Shown here: positions 6,667-13,020 of the stretch, in pieces | How the letters are laid out: the number at the start of each line of letters is the position of its first letter | Position numbering within the stretch: the stretch's first letter is position 1 | Origin: Tardiphaga sp. | GTDB taxonomy: Bacteria > Pseudomonadota > Alphaproteobacteria > Rhizobiales > Xanthobacteraceae | Assembly (NCBI GenBank): GCA_028290325.1 | Contig: JAQGJY010000030.1 | Span: 1 to 13,020 of the forward strand | Direction: 5' to 3' | DNA: 13,020 bases | Position numbers and translations under genes: made by a program | Notes under the pieces: model-generated | What the model was told of the DNA's origin: nothing | The model's database searches: none | Seen by the model: the letters and a program-made list of their open reading frames with translations, nothing else

Positions 6667-7809
6667 GTGGCGGCGCGCATCACGGCGCTCGATCGCGCGC
6701 GGACGCTCATCACCTTGCTCGTGCTGGTGCATCATTCGGTGCTGAACTTCACGTATTTCGGCAATGGCGATAAAGCGCGCTGGCTCGGGTTCGATCTCGT
6801 CGTGCTGTTCAATGACAGTTTCTTCATGGCCGCGATGTTTCTCATCTCCGGCCTGTTCGTCTGGAGCGAACTCGGGCGCAAGCGGCCGGCGAGATTCCTG
6901 CGCGATCGGGCGTGGCGGCTCGGTATCCCGTTTTTGATATCGATCTTCGTCCTGATGCCGATCGCTTATTACCCGACCTTCCTGCGCTATCACGCGCCCG
7001 GCACGACGGATTTCAGCCTGCTGCATTTTTGGTGGCGCACGATGGCCGTCGGACCGTGGCCGTCCGGCCCGGCGTGGTTTCTGTGGGTGCTGCTGGCCTT
7101 CGATGCACTGGCGGCGTTGTTGTGGATCGCCGCACCGCGCGTCGTCGGTCGCGGCGCCCGCGCCATCGCGGCGTTGCGCGACAGGCCCGGCATCGCCGTC
7201 GCGGGCTTTGTCGTGCTGACGATCGTGGCCTATGTACCGCTGCGGATCGCGGTCGGCGATGCGGCGTGGCTGGCCTTCGGCCCGATCCCGATCCAGACCA
7301 GCCGCATCCTGCTCTATGCGTCGTCGTTTGTGGTTGGCCTGCTGATCGGCGCCAGCGATTTGCGCAGCGGATTGCTCGATGGGCGCGGCGCCTTCACGCG
7401 ACACTGGCCGCGATGGCTGGGCATCGCGCTGATCGGCTACGCCGGCATTCTTGCATTGGTCTATGTTAAACGCGGCGTGCTGCCCGACCCGAACGTCCTG
7501 CCATCGTGGTTCGAAGCGGCCTATGCGATCGCGTTCGCGGTGTTCAGCGCCGCGATGGCCTGCGCGCTGATCGCCGCCATGCTGCGCTTCGCCGCTACGC
7601 GGCTCACGCTGCTCGATACGCTGAGGCCATCGGCCTATGGCGTCTACCTCGTGCACTACATCTTCATCATCTGGCTGCAATACGCGGTGTTCGATCTGGC
7701 GCTGTCGCCCTTCGCAAAATTCGCGATCGTGTTCGCGGGCACGCTGGCGGGAAGCTGGATCGTTGTGGCGATGGCGCGGCGGCTGCAGGTCGTCAGGCGG
7801 TTGATTTAG
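6667..7809 (+). CDS. Membrane acyltransferase, acyltransferase-3/OpgC-like (copy 2)
   Basis: A 380-residue paralogue of the preceding gene, starting with GTG right after its TGA with no spacer, so translation is probably coupled. It shares the family layout: LDRARTLITLLVLVHH (H22/H23), FNDSFFMAAMFLISGLFVW, WRLGIPF, FWWRTMAVGPWPSGPAWF, about ten hydrophobic segments, and SAYGVYLVHYIFIIWLQY near the end. The two copies align along their full length without large gaps and are clearly similar but well diverged, so this is an old tandem duplication rather than a recent one. It probably acylates a cell-envelope sugar at the inner membrane. The donor and acceptor, and whether the two copies act as a heterodimer or on different substrates, cannot be seen. 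It converges on purL with only 21 nt between stop codons. Confidence 0.85.
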   Translation: MAARITALDRARTLITLLVLVHHSVLNFTYFGNGDKARWLGFDLVVLFNDSFFMAAMFLISGLFVWSELGRKRPARFLRDRAWRLGIPFLISIFVLMPIAYYPTFLRYHAPGTTDFSLLHFWWRTMAVGPWPSGPAWFLWVLLAFDALAALLWIAAPRVVGRGARAIAALRDRPGIAVAGFVVLTIVAYVPLRIAVGDAAWLAFGPIPIQTSRILLYASSFVVGLLIGASDLRSGLLDGRGAFTRHWPRWLGIALIGYAGILALVYVKRGVLPDPNVLPSWFEAAYAIAFAVFSAAMACALIAAMLRFAATRLTLLDTLRPSAYGVYLVHYIFIIWLQYAVFDLALSPFAKFAIVFAGTLAGSWIVVAMARRLQVVRRLI

Positions 7810-7830
7810 TGCGATCTAAAATGCGTCACG

Positions 7831-10047
7831 TTAGTTTTTCGAGTTCATATAGCCCGGCAGCCAGCGCTCATGCGCGCTGCGCAGATGCTCGACATGCACC
7901 GCGCGTTCGCCTGTAATCGCCAGGCTGTCGCCGCCGGTGACGCCGATCTGCACGCACGGCACCTCGACTGCGCGCAGCTTGGTCATCACCCCGAGCAGAT
8001 CGTCCTGCTTCACCGTCACGATGTAACGCGCCTGATCCTCGCCGAACCAATACGCATGCGGCAGCGTCGCGGCCGGCGCGGCGTCGAGCTGCGCGCCGAT
8101 ATGGCCGGCCATCGCCATCTCGGTCAGCGCGATCAGCAATCCGCCGTCGGAAATGTCATGCACCGCCGTCGCGGTGCCGGCGTGAATCATGCCGCGCACG
8201 ACATCGCCGTTGCGCTTCTCGGCGGCGAGATCGACCGGCGGCGGCGCGCCCTCCTCACGCTGGCAGATGTCGCGCAGATAAACCGACTGTCCGAGCCAGC
8301 CCTGCGTCTCACCGATCACCAGGATGGCCTCGCTTTCGGCCTTGAACGCCAAGGTCGCCGACTTGGTGAAATCGGCCAGCAGCCCGACCCCGCCGATCGA
8401 CGGCGTTGGCAGAATACCCCGGCCGTTGGTTTCGTTGTAGAGCGAGACGTTGCCGGACACGATCGGGAAATCGAGCGCGATGCAGGCTTCCGCGATGCCC
8501 TTCAGGCAGCCGACCAACTGGCCCATGATCTCGGGCCGTTCGGGATTGCCGAAATTGAGATTGTCGGTGATCGCCAGCGGACGGCCGCCGACCGCCGTGA
8601 TGTTGCGCCAGGCTTCCGCGACCGCCTGCTTGCCGCCCTCATAGGGATCGGCCTCGCAATAACGCGGGGTGACATCGCAGGTCATCGCCAGCCCCTTCGG
8701 GCCATCCTCGATCCGCACCACCGCCGCGTCGCCGCCGGGCCGCTGCACGGTGTTGCCACCAATGACGTGATCGTATTGCTCCCACACCCAGCGCTTCGAA
8801 CATAATTCGGGCGTCGCGATCATCGTCTCCAGCGTGTCGGCGATGCTCATCGGCTGCGCCACGTCGCGCGCATGGATTGTCGGCAGCAGCGGCGACGCCA
8901 CGTGCGGGCGATCGTAAAGCGGCGCCTGCGCTTCGAGCTCCTTGATCGGCAGATCGGCCATCACGACGCCGCCATGGCGGACGACGAAACGCTCGGTCGG
9001 CGTGGTATAGCCGACGATCGCGAAATCCAGCCCCCACTTCCTGAAGATCGCCTCGGCCTGTTTTTCCTTCTCGGGCTTCAGCACCATGAGCATGCGCTCC
9101 TGGCTTTCCGACAGCATCATCTCATAGGCGCTCATGCCGGTTTCGCGCGTCGGCACGGCATCGAGATTGAGATCGACGCCGAGATCGCCCTTCGCGCCCA
9201 TCTCGACGGCGGAGCAGGTCAGACCCGCCGCGCCCATATCCTGAATCGCGACGACGCAATCGGCCGCCATGATTTCGAGGCAGGCTTCCAGCAGCAATTT
9301 CTCCGCGAACGGATCGCCGACCTGCACGGTCGGGCGCTTCTCGGCCGAGTCGTCGTCGAATTCGGCCGACGCCATGGTCGCGCCGTGGATGCCGTCGCGG
9401 CCGGTCTTGGAGCCGAGATAGACGATCGGCATGTTCACGCCGGACGCCGCCGCATAGAAGATCTTGTCGGCGTCGGCGAGGCCGACCGCCATCGCGTTGA
9501 CCAGGATGTTGCCGTCATAGCGGCTGTGAAAGCGCGTCTGGCCGCCGACCGTCGGCACGCCGAATGAATTGCCGTAGCCGCCGACGCCGGCGACGACGCC
9601 GCTCACCAGATGCCGCGTGCGCGGATGCTCCGGCGCGCCGAACGACAGCGCATTGAGACAGGCGATCGGCCGCGCGCCCATCGTGAAGACGTCGCGCAGA
9701 ATGCCGCCGACGCCGGTGGTGGCGCCCTGATACGGCTCGATGTAGCTCGGATGGTTGTGGCTCTCCATCTTGAAGACCACCGCCTGGCCGTCGCCGATGT
9801 CGATCACGCCGGCATTCTCGCCCGGCCCCTGAATCACCCACGGCGCCTTGGTCGGCAGCCCCTTGAGATGGATGCGCGACGACTTGTACGAGCAGTGCTC
9901 GTTCCACATCGCCGAGAAGATGCCCAGTTCGGTAAAGCTCGGCACCCGCCCGATCAGATCGAGAATGCGCTGATATTCATCCGGCTTGAGGCCGTGGCTG
10001 GCGACGAGGTCGGGCGTGATCTCGGGATGCGTGTTGGGCTGGTTCAT
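7831..10047 (-). CDS. purL: Phosphoribosylformylglycinamidine synthase, synthetase subunit PurL
   Basis: A 738-residue small-type PurL, the ATP-dependent synthetase of the FGAR amidotransferase complex. It makes FGAM from FGAR with ammonia supplied by PurQ and needs PurS as a scaffold. The N-terminal WNEHCSYKSSR has the conserved histidine (H51), and ESHNHPSYIEPYQGATTGVGG (about 95-115) is the strongly conserved nucleotide and metal-binding region. GDPFAEKLLLEA, GAAGLTCS, NLNFGNPERPE and SGNVSLYNET follow in the expected order, and the length is normal. ATG 10047 gives the usual N-terminus. The Shine-Dalgarno there is weak. The gene is not contiguous with purQ: the Bug gene and an opposing thioesterase intervene, so purL must have its own promoter in the 159-nt gap upstream. 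Confidence 0.97.
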   Translation of the reverse strand: MNQPNTHPEITPDLVASHGLKPDEYQRILDLIGRVPSFTELGIFSAMWNEHCSYKSSRIHLKGLPTKAPWVIQGPGENAGVIDIGDGQAVVFKMESHNHPSYIEPYQGATTGVGGILRDVFTMGARPIACLNALSFGAPEHPRTRHLVSGVVAGVGGYGNSFGVPTVGGQTRFHSRYDGNILVNAMAVGLADADKIFYAAASGVNMPIVYLGSKTGRDGIHGATMASAEFDDDSAEKRPTVQVGDPFAEKLLLEACLEIMAADCVVAIQDMGAAGLTCSAVEMGAKGDLGVDLNLDAVPTRETGMSAYEMMLSESQERMLMVLKPEKEKQAEAIFRKWGLDFAIVGYTTPTERFVVRHGGVVMADLPIKELEAQAPLYDRPHVASPLLPTIHARDVAQPMSIADTLETMIATPELCSKRWVWEQYDHVIGGNTVQRPGGDAAVVRIEDGPKGLAMTCDVTPRYCEADPYEGGKQAVAEAWRNITAVGGRPLAITDNLNFGNPERPEIMGQLVGCLKGIAEACIALDFPIVSGNVSLYNETNGRGILPTPSIGGVGLLADFTKSATLAFKAESEAILVIGETQGWLGQSVYLRDICQREEGAPPPVDLAAEKRNGDVVRGMIHAGTATAVHDISDGGLLIALTEMAMAGHIGAQLDAAPAATLPHAYWFGEDQARYIVTVKQDDLLGVMTKLRAVEVPCVQIGVTGGDSLAITGERAVHVEHLRSAHERWLPGYMNSKN

Positions 10048-10206
10048 GTCGCTCGATCTACAATGAAGGGCCCCTTTTAGGCAGATCGGGACGGCGGGAA
10101 AAGGGCTTTATGCCGGATGTCCCGCACAGCGGCGTGGCGCGGCGTTTGCAGTCTGATCCGGGATCGGATTTAAGACCCGCAGATCAGGATTTTGAGGAGC
10201 CAGCCA
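10048..10206. promoter_or_regulatory. Divergent purL/thioesterase intergenic region with inverted repeat
   Basis: This 159-nt gap separates the divergent purL and thioesterase starts and so should carry both promoters. CCCTTTT (10072-10078) faces AAAAGGG (10099-10105) across 20 nt, about 25 nt upstream of the purL ATG, and could be an RNA hairpin or a protein site in the purL leader. I recognise no known operator or riboswitch. A clean GAGGAG (10194-10199) precedes the thioesterase GTG. Confidence 0.35.
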
Positions 10207-10710
10207 GTGAACGTTGCCACGCCGCCAACCGCCAAGCGCCACCGCCCGGACAAGGTCGTCGCCACCGAGGGTGAATTCGCCGGCTGGACCACCTGGAGCC
10301 GCGATTCCTTTGAGAGCAATAACGGGCCGTTCTGGCACAAGATCGAAGCCGACGGCCGCGTCCGCTGCGCTTTCCGCGTCGAGCGCAAGCACCTCAACGG
10401 CATGCGCAACGTCCACGGCGGCTGTTATATGACGTTCGCGGATTACTGCCTGTTCGCGATCGCCTCGCCGGTACTGGAAGGCCCGGGCGTGACGATCTCG
10501 TTCGGCTGCGAATTTCTCGACGCGGCGAAGGAAGGCGAGTTGATCGAATGCGAGGGCGAAATGACCCGCGTCGGCGGCTCGCTGATCTTCCTGCGCGGCA
10601 TTTTGAAATCCGCCGAGCGCTCGCTGTTCACGTTCTCCGGCACCATCAAGCGGATCAAGACCAAGATGCCGGCGATGGATGCTGAGGCGATCGTCGCGGG
10701 CAATCACTGA
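10207..10710 (+). CDS. PaaI-family hotdog-fold thioesterase
   Basis: A 167-residue protein with a single hotdog fold of the PaaI/YbgC-like thioesterase type, which hydrolyses acyl-CoA thioesters in the cytoplasm. The motif NVHGGCYMTFADY gives H70-G71-G72 at the start of the long helix and D79 nearby, where the family's catalytic acid usually sits. The strands VTISFGCEFLDAAKEGELIECEGEM and SLIFLRGILKSAERSLFTFSGTIKRI complete the fold. GTG 10207 is the start because GAGGAG lies 7 nt upstream; an upstream TTG at 10192 would place this Shine-Dalgarno inside the coding region. The acyl substrate is unknown. The gene runs against the pur genes on both sides and ends at a palindromic repeat. Confidence 0.87.
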   Translation: MNVATPPTAKRHRPDKVVATEGEFAGWTTWSRDSFESNNGPFWHKIEADGRVRCAFRVERKHLNGMRNVHGGCYMTFADYCLFAIASPVLEGPGVTISFGCEFLDAAKEGELIECEGEMTRVGGSLIFLRGILKSAERSLFTFSGTIKRIKTKMPAMDAEAIVAGNH

Positions 10711-10742
10711 GGTCATCTCGCGAGCAACCTACATTGACTTAC

Positions 10743-10764
10743 CTCTCCCCGCATGCGGGGAGAG
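10743..10764. repeat. Perfect 22-bp palindrome, probable bidirectional terminator
   Basis: CTCTCCCCGC followed by its exact complement around the centre ATGC-type joint forms a perfect 22-bp inverted repeat in the 78-nt gap between the convergent thioesterase and Bug genes. An RNA hairpin here would be very stable and GC-rich, suited to ending transcription from either side, although no clear U-run follows. The CTCTCCCCGC/GCGGGGAGAG word is, from memory, a common dispersed element in Bradyrhizobium-type genomes. Confidence 0.6.
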
Positions 10765-10788
10765 CGCGCTACTCTGAAAAGTCGCCCC

Positions 10789-11754
10789 TCACTTCGCCTC
10801 GAGCAGCTTCTTGTACTTGGCGACATCGCGCGTGACGAGCGCTTGCAGCACCTCAGGCCCATGCTCGTCGGCCTCGGGCGCAACTGATGACAGGGTCTTG
10901 AACCGCGCTTTCACCGCGTCGCTGTCGACGGCGGTTTTGACCGCCGCGTTGAGCCGCGCGATGATCTCCGGCGAGGTTCCTTTCGGCGCGAACAGCCCGT
11001 TCCAGCCTTGCGCCTCGAACTCCGGCAGGCCGGCCTCCGCCGACGTCGGCAGATCGGGCAGCGTCGCGAGCCGCCTGGTCGATCCGGTCACGATGCCGTT
11101 CAGGAGCTTGTCGGCGATCGCCGGCGATACGGAGGCCGCCGCATCGCAGACGCCGTCGATCTGGCCGCCGATCGCATCGGTCAGCGCGGGCGCCGCGCCG
11201 CGATAGCCGACCAGCGTAATGGTGATGCCGGCCGCCTGTTCGAAACTTTTGCAGATCAGATAGTTTGACGAGCCGACACCGGCGTGGCCGAGATTGACCT
11301 TGCCCGGATGGGCTTTGGCGTAAGCGATGAAGTCCTGCAAATTCGCCGCCGGAAAATCCTTCCGCAACGCCACGATGCCGAAGGTCTTCGCCACCATGCC
11401 GATCGCGACAAACGAATCCGGCGTGAACGTCAGCTTTGGATAGATCGTGTAGGCCGCCGCGCTGGTGCCGGCATTGCCGATCGCGATCGTATAGCCGTCC
11501 GCTGCCGCCTGCGCCGCGCGGCTCAGCGCCGTCGATCCGCCCGCGCCCGCGATATTCTCGATGACGATCGGTTGCTTGAGCGTGACCGCCATCTGTTCGG
11601 CGACCACACGCGCGATCACGTCCGACGTGCCGCCCGCCGCGAACGGCACGATCATGGTGATCGGATGGTTGGGATAATTTTGCGCGCCGGCACGGTCAGC
11701 ACCGACCAGCAAAGACAGCGCGGCGACGATCGATGTCGCCAGCGCCGCGATCAC
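10789..11754 (-). CDS. Bug-family tripartite tricarboxylate transporter substrate-binding protein
   Basis: A periplasmic solute-binding protein of the Bug/TctC family, 321 residues and normal in length. A signal peptide is clear: VIAALATSIVAALSLLVGADRAGA, then likely cleavage before QNYPNHP. The family signatures are PITMIVPFAAGGTSDVIARVV (about 31-51) and VIENIAGAGGSTA (about 64-76), followed by GKVNLGHAGVGSSNYL and GQIDGVCDAAASV. These proteins bind carboxylates or other small molecules; no membrane subunits (tctA or tctB) are nearby, as is often true of orphan Bug genes. GTG 11754 was chosen because it overlaps the purQ stop as GTGA and begins exactly at the signal peptide. The much longer frame upstream is the antisense-like shadow inside purQ. 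Translation is probably coupled to purQ. The ligand is unknown. Confidence 0.88.
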   Translation of the reverse strand: MIAALATSIVAALSLLVGADRAGAQNYPNHPITMIVPFAAGGTSDVIARVVAEQMAVTLKQPIVIENIAGAGGSTALSRAAQAAADGYTIAIGNAGTSAAAYTIYPKLTFTPDSFVAIGMVAKTFGIVALRKDFPAANLQDFIAYAKAHPGKVNLGHAGVGSSNYLICKSFEQAAGITITLVGYRGAAPALTDAIGGQIDGVCDAAASVSPAIADKLLNGIVTGSTRRLATLPDLPTSAEAGLPEFEAQGWNGLFAPKGTSPEIIARLNAAVKTAVDSDAVKARFKTLSSVAPEADEHGPEVLQALVTRDVAKYKKLLEAK

Positions 11755-12452
11755 GCCGCCCGCTCCAGATGCTCCACCAAACCCGCGAACAGCCCGCGTC
11801 CGTCGGTGCAGCCCATGATGTCTTCGACGTGGTTTTCCGGATGCGGCATCATGCCGAGTACATTGCCGCGCTCGCTGATGATGCCGGCGATGCCGCGCGC
11901 CGCGCCGTTGATGTTGGAATGATCGCCGATCGAGCCATCCGCCGCGCAATAGCGATACAGCACGCGGCCGTCGCCCTCGAGCCGCCTGATGGTTTCGTCA
12001 TCGGCGGCGTAGTTGCCTTCGCCATGCGCGATCGGCACGCGGATCACCTGGCCGGCATTGTAGCCTTGCGTGAACGGCGTATCGCTGCGCTCGACGCGCA
12101 GATGCACGTCGTGACAGAGGAATTTCAGTTTCGCGTTGCGCATCAGCACGCCGGGCAGCAATCCGCTTTCGCAGAGAATCTGAAAGCCGTTGCAGACGCC
12201 GAGCACCAGCCCGCCGTCGGCGGCAAACTCACGCACCGCCGCCATCACGGGCGCGCGCGCGGCGATGGCGCCGCAGCGCAGATAGTCGCCGTAGGAAAAC
12301 CCGCCGGGTACGACGACAAGGTCGGTGCCTTTTGGCAGCGACGTCTCGGCGTGCCAGACCATTGTCGGCTCATGGCCCGACGCGAGGCGCAGCGCGCGCG
12401 CCATGTCGCGCTCGCGGTTGATGCCGGGGAAAACGAGGATGGCTGATTTCAT
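11751..12452 (-). CDS. purQ: Phosphoribosylformylglycinamidine synthase, glutaminase subunit PurQ
   Basis: A 233-residue class I glutamine amidotransferase that releases ammonia from glutamine and feeds it to PurL. The nucleophile is C87 in GLVLGVCNGFQ, with H204 and E206 in MMPHPENH completing the triad. VVVPGGFSYGDYLRCGAI (oxyanion region), KFLCHDVHLRV and AHGEGNY are family signatures. The length is normal for the alphaproteobacterial form. ATG 12452 gives the standard N-terminus MKSAILVFPGINRERD; its Shine-Dalgarno is weak. It is separated from purS by 190 nt, a wider gap than expected in a pur operon. Its stop overlaps the start of the Bug gene. Confidence 0.97.
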   Translation of the reverse strand: MKSAILVFPGINRERDMARALRLASGHEPTMVWHAETSLPKGTDLVVVPGGFSYGDYLRCGAIAARAPVMAAVREFAADGGLVLGVCNGFQILCESGLLPGVLMRNAKLKFLCHDVHLRVERSDTPFTQGYNAGQVIRVPIAHGEGNYAADDETIRRLEGDGRVLYRYCAADGSIGDHSNINGAARGIAGIISERGNVLGMMPHPENHVEDIMGCTDGRGLFAGLVEHLERAA

Positions 12453-12642
12453 TGTTCGGACATTTCTATGGAATCACGCGGACAGTGAGGCGACAGAGGT
12501 GGCGCGTCGCATGGACATGCGGACGGCTTGCCCGCCATGATTCAACCCGTCGAGCTTTTCAACCATATTGGCCTGCCGGGGCTGCGTGGATTTCAAGATC
12601 CATCGATTAAGTCTGCGCTGATCTTGCCACCACAGACGTCTC
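12453..12642. other. Spacer between purS and purQ
   Basis: A 190-nt gap with no convincing gene. Just downstream of purS in its own direction, CAAGATC (12594-12600) faces GATCTTG (12620-12626), a 7-bp inverted repeat with a 19-nt loop. It could be an attenuator, a processing site or chance. The short frames here are rich in arginine and lack a good ribosome-binding site. The gap may hold a separate purQ promoter, which I cannot identify. Confidence 0.3.
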
Positions 12643-12885
12643 TCAGCCCTGCACCTCGATGGCATAATTCTCGATCACCGTATTCGCCAGCAGCTTGTCG
12701 GCGGCGTCCTTCAACGCCGCCTCCGCCTTGGCGGTGTCGCCACCTGAGATTTCGATGTCGAACACCTTGCCCTGGCGCACGCTGGCGATGCCATCGACGC
12801 CGAGCGATTTCAGCGCGCCCTCGATGGCCTTGCCCTGCGGATCCAGAATGCCGGTCTTCAACGTGACGGTGACACGCGCTTTCAC
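12643..12885 (-). CDS. purS: Phosphoribosylformylglycinamidine synthase subunit PurS
   Basis: An 80-residue PurS, the small non-catalytic subunit that bridges PurQ and PurL and is needed for ammonia transfer. The family pattern is visible: VTVTLKTGILDPQGKAIEGAL, then LGVDGIASVRQGKVFDIEI, then DKLLANTVIENYAIEV. Length matches the family. It starts with GTG at 12885, with GAGG about 8 nt upstream, and sits 9 nt after the purC stop, so purC and purS are one transcript. The purQ gene follows only after a 190-nt spacer. Confidence 0.95.
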   Translation of the reverse strand: MKARVTVTLKTGILDPQGKAIEGALKSLGVDGIASVRQGKVFDIEISGGDTAKAEAALKDAADKLLANTVIENYAIEVQG

Positions 12886-12894
12886 GTCAAATCC

Positions 12895-13020
12895 TCAGCT
12901 CTTGACCAGCACCGGGCCGGAGCCCGCCGGACGTTCGTTTTCCATCAGAATACCGAGCCGCTTGGCGACCTCGGTATAGGCCTCCAGAATGCCGCCGAGA
13001 TCGCGACGGAAGCGGTCCTT
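12895..13020 (-). CDS. purC: SAICAR synthetase PurC, C-terminal end (partial)
   Basis: The last 41 codons of a gene that continues beyond the right edge and stops with TGA at 12895-12897. The tail reads KDRFRRDLGGILEAYTEVAK then RLGILMENERPAGSG and PVLVKS. I recognise the FRRDLGG, YTEVAKRLGI and GPVLVKS pattern as the C-terminus of phosphoribosylaminoimidazole-succinocarboxamide synthase of Rhizobiales. This enzyme joins aspartate to CAIR in purine synthesis. The position directly before purS is where purC lies in this order. The catalytic part is outside the window. Confidence 0.85.
   Translation of the reverse strand, partial: KDRFRRDLGGILEAYTEVAKRLGILMENERPAGSGPVLVKS

Noticed and set aside
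6439..7680. A 413-codon minus-strand open frame opposite the acyltransferases
   Set aside because: Very rich in Arg, Gln, Asp and His without hydrophobic core or motif; it is the complement of membrane-protein codons.
7805..7820. TTTAG/CTAAA hairpin between the second acyltransferase and purL as a terminator
   Set aside because: A 5-bp AT-rich stem overlapping the stop codon, with no following T-run; likely chance.
12474..12665. A 63-codon minus-strand frame in the purS-purQ spacer
   Set aside because: No ribosome-binding site, overlaps the purS end, and has an Arg/Gln-rich product without any pattern.
1..13020. CRISPR arrays, tRNA or rRNA genes, transposases, integrases, toxin-antitoxin or phage-defence genes
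   Set aside because: I looked for spaced direct repeats, RNA gene signatures and known protein motifs of these types and saw none.

Overview
The window is GC-rich, compactly coded DNA of an alphaproteobacterium. It most likely comes from the Rhizobiales, near Bradyrhizobium or Rhodopseudomonas. That placement rests on the style of the PurQ, PurL, BolA and glutaredoxin proteins and on two palindromic intergenic repeats that resemble repeats known from that group. I judged it by recall of protein families, not by a search.

Layout from left to right. (1) The 3' end of an L-threonine aldolase gene on the + strand, then a palindromic repeat. (2) A minus-strand run of three genes, transcribed grxD (monothiol glutaredoxin), then a macro-domain ADP-ribose hydrolase, then an exported class-C beta-lactamase-like serine hydrolase. 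(3) A plus-strand two-gene ergothioneine module, egtB-egtD. (4) bolA (IbaG-like) on the minus strand, followed by what may be a C-terminal gene remnant. (5) Two tandem paralogous membrane acyltransferases (acyltransferase-3 family) on the plus strand. (6) purL on the minus strand. (7) A hotdog-fold thioesterase on the plus strand. (8) A minus-strand Bug-type periplasmic binding protein whose start overlaps the purQ stop, then purQ, purS and the 3' end of purC.

The minus strand carries a housekeeping backbone, purC-purS-purQ-purL-bolA-grxD. PurS, PurQ and PurL together form the FGAR amidotransferase of purine synthesis, PurC acts two steps later, and BolA and the CGFS glutaredoxin are partners in iron-sulfur and iron handling. 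Three pieces interrupt this backbone: the Bug gene plus thioesterase (between purQ and purL), the acyltransferase pair (between purL and bolA) and egtBD (between bolA and grxD). Most of the inserted genes are on the opposite strand. This suggests an accretion hotspot between conserved genes, and the egtBD insertion places low-molecular-weight thiol synthesis beside the redox genes.

I found no CRISPR array, tRNA, rRNA, transposase, integrase or phage gene, and nothing that clearly makes an undescribed multi-gene system. The points most worth checking are the macro-domain gene without a standard start codon, the split purine/bolA/grxD cluster, the GTGA coupling of purQ to a Bug protein, the tandem acyltransferases, and the possible gene remnant next to bolA.
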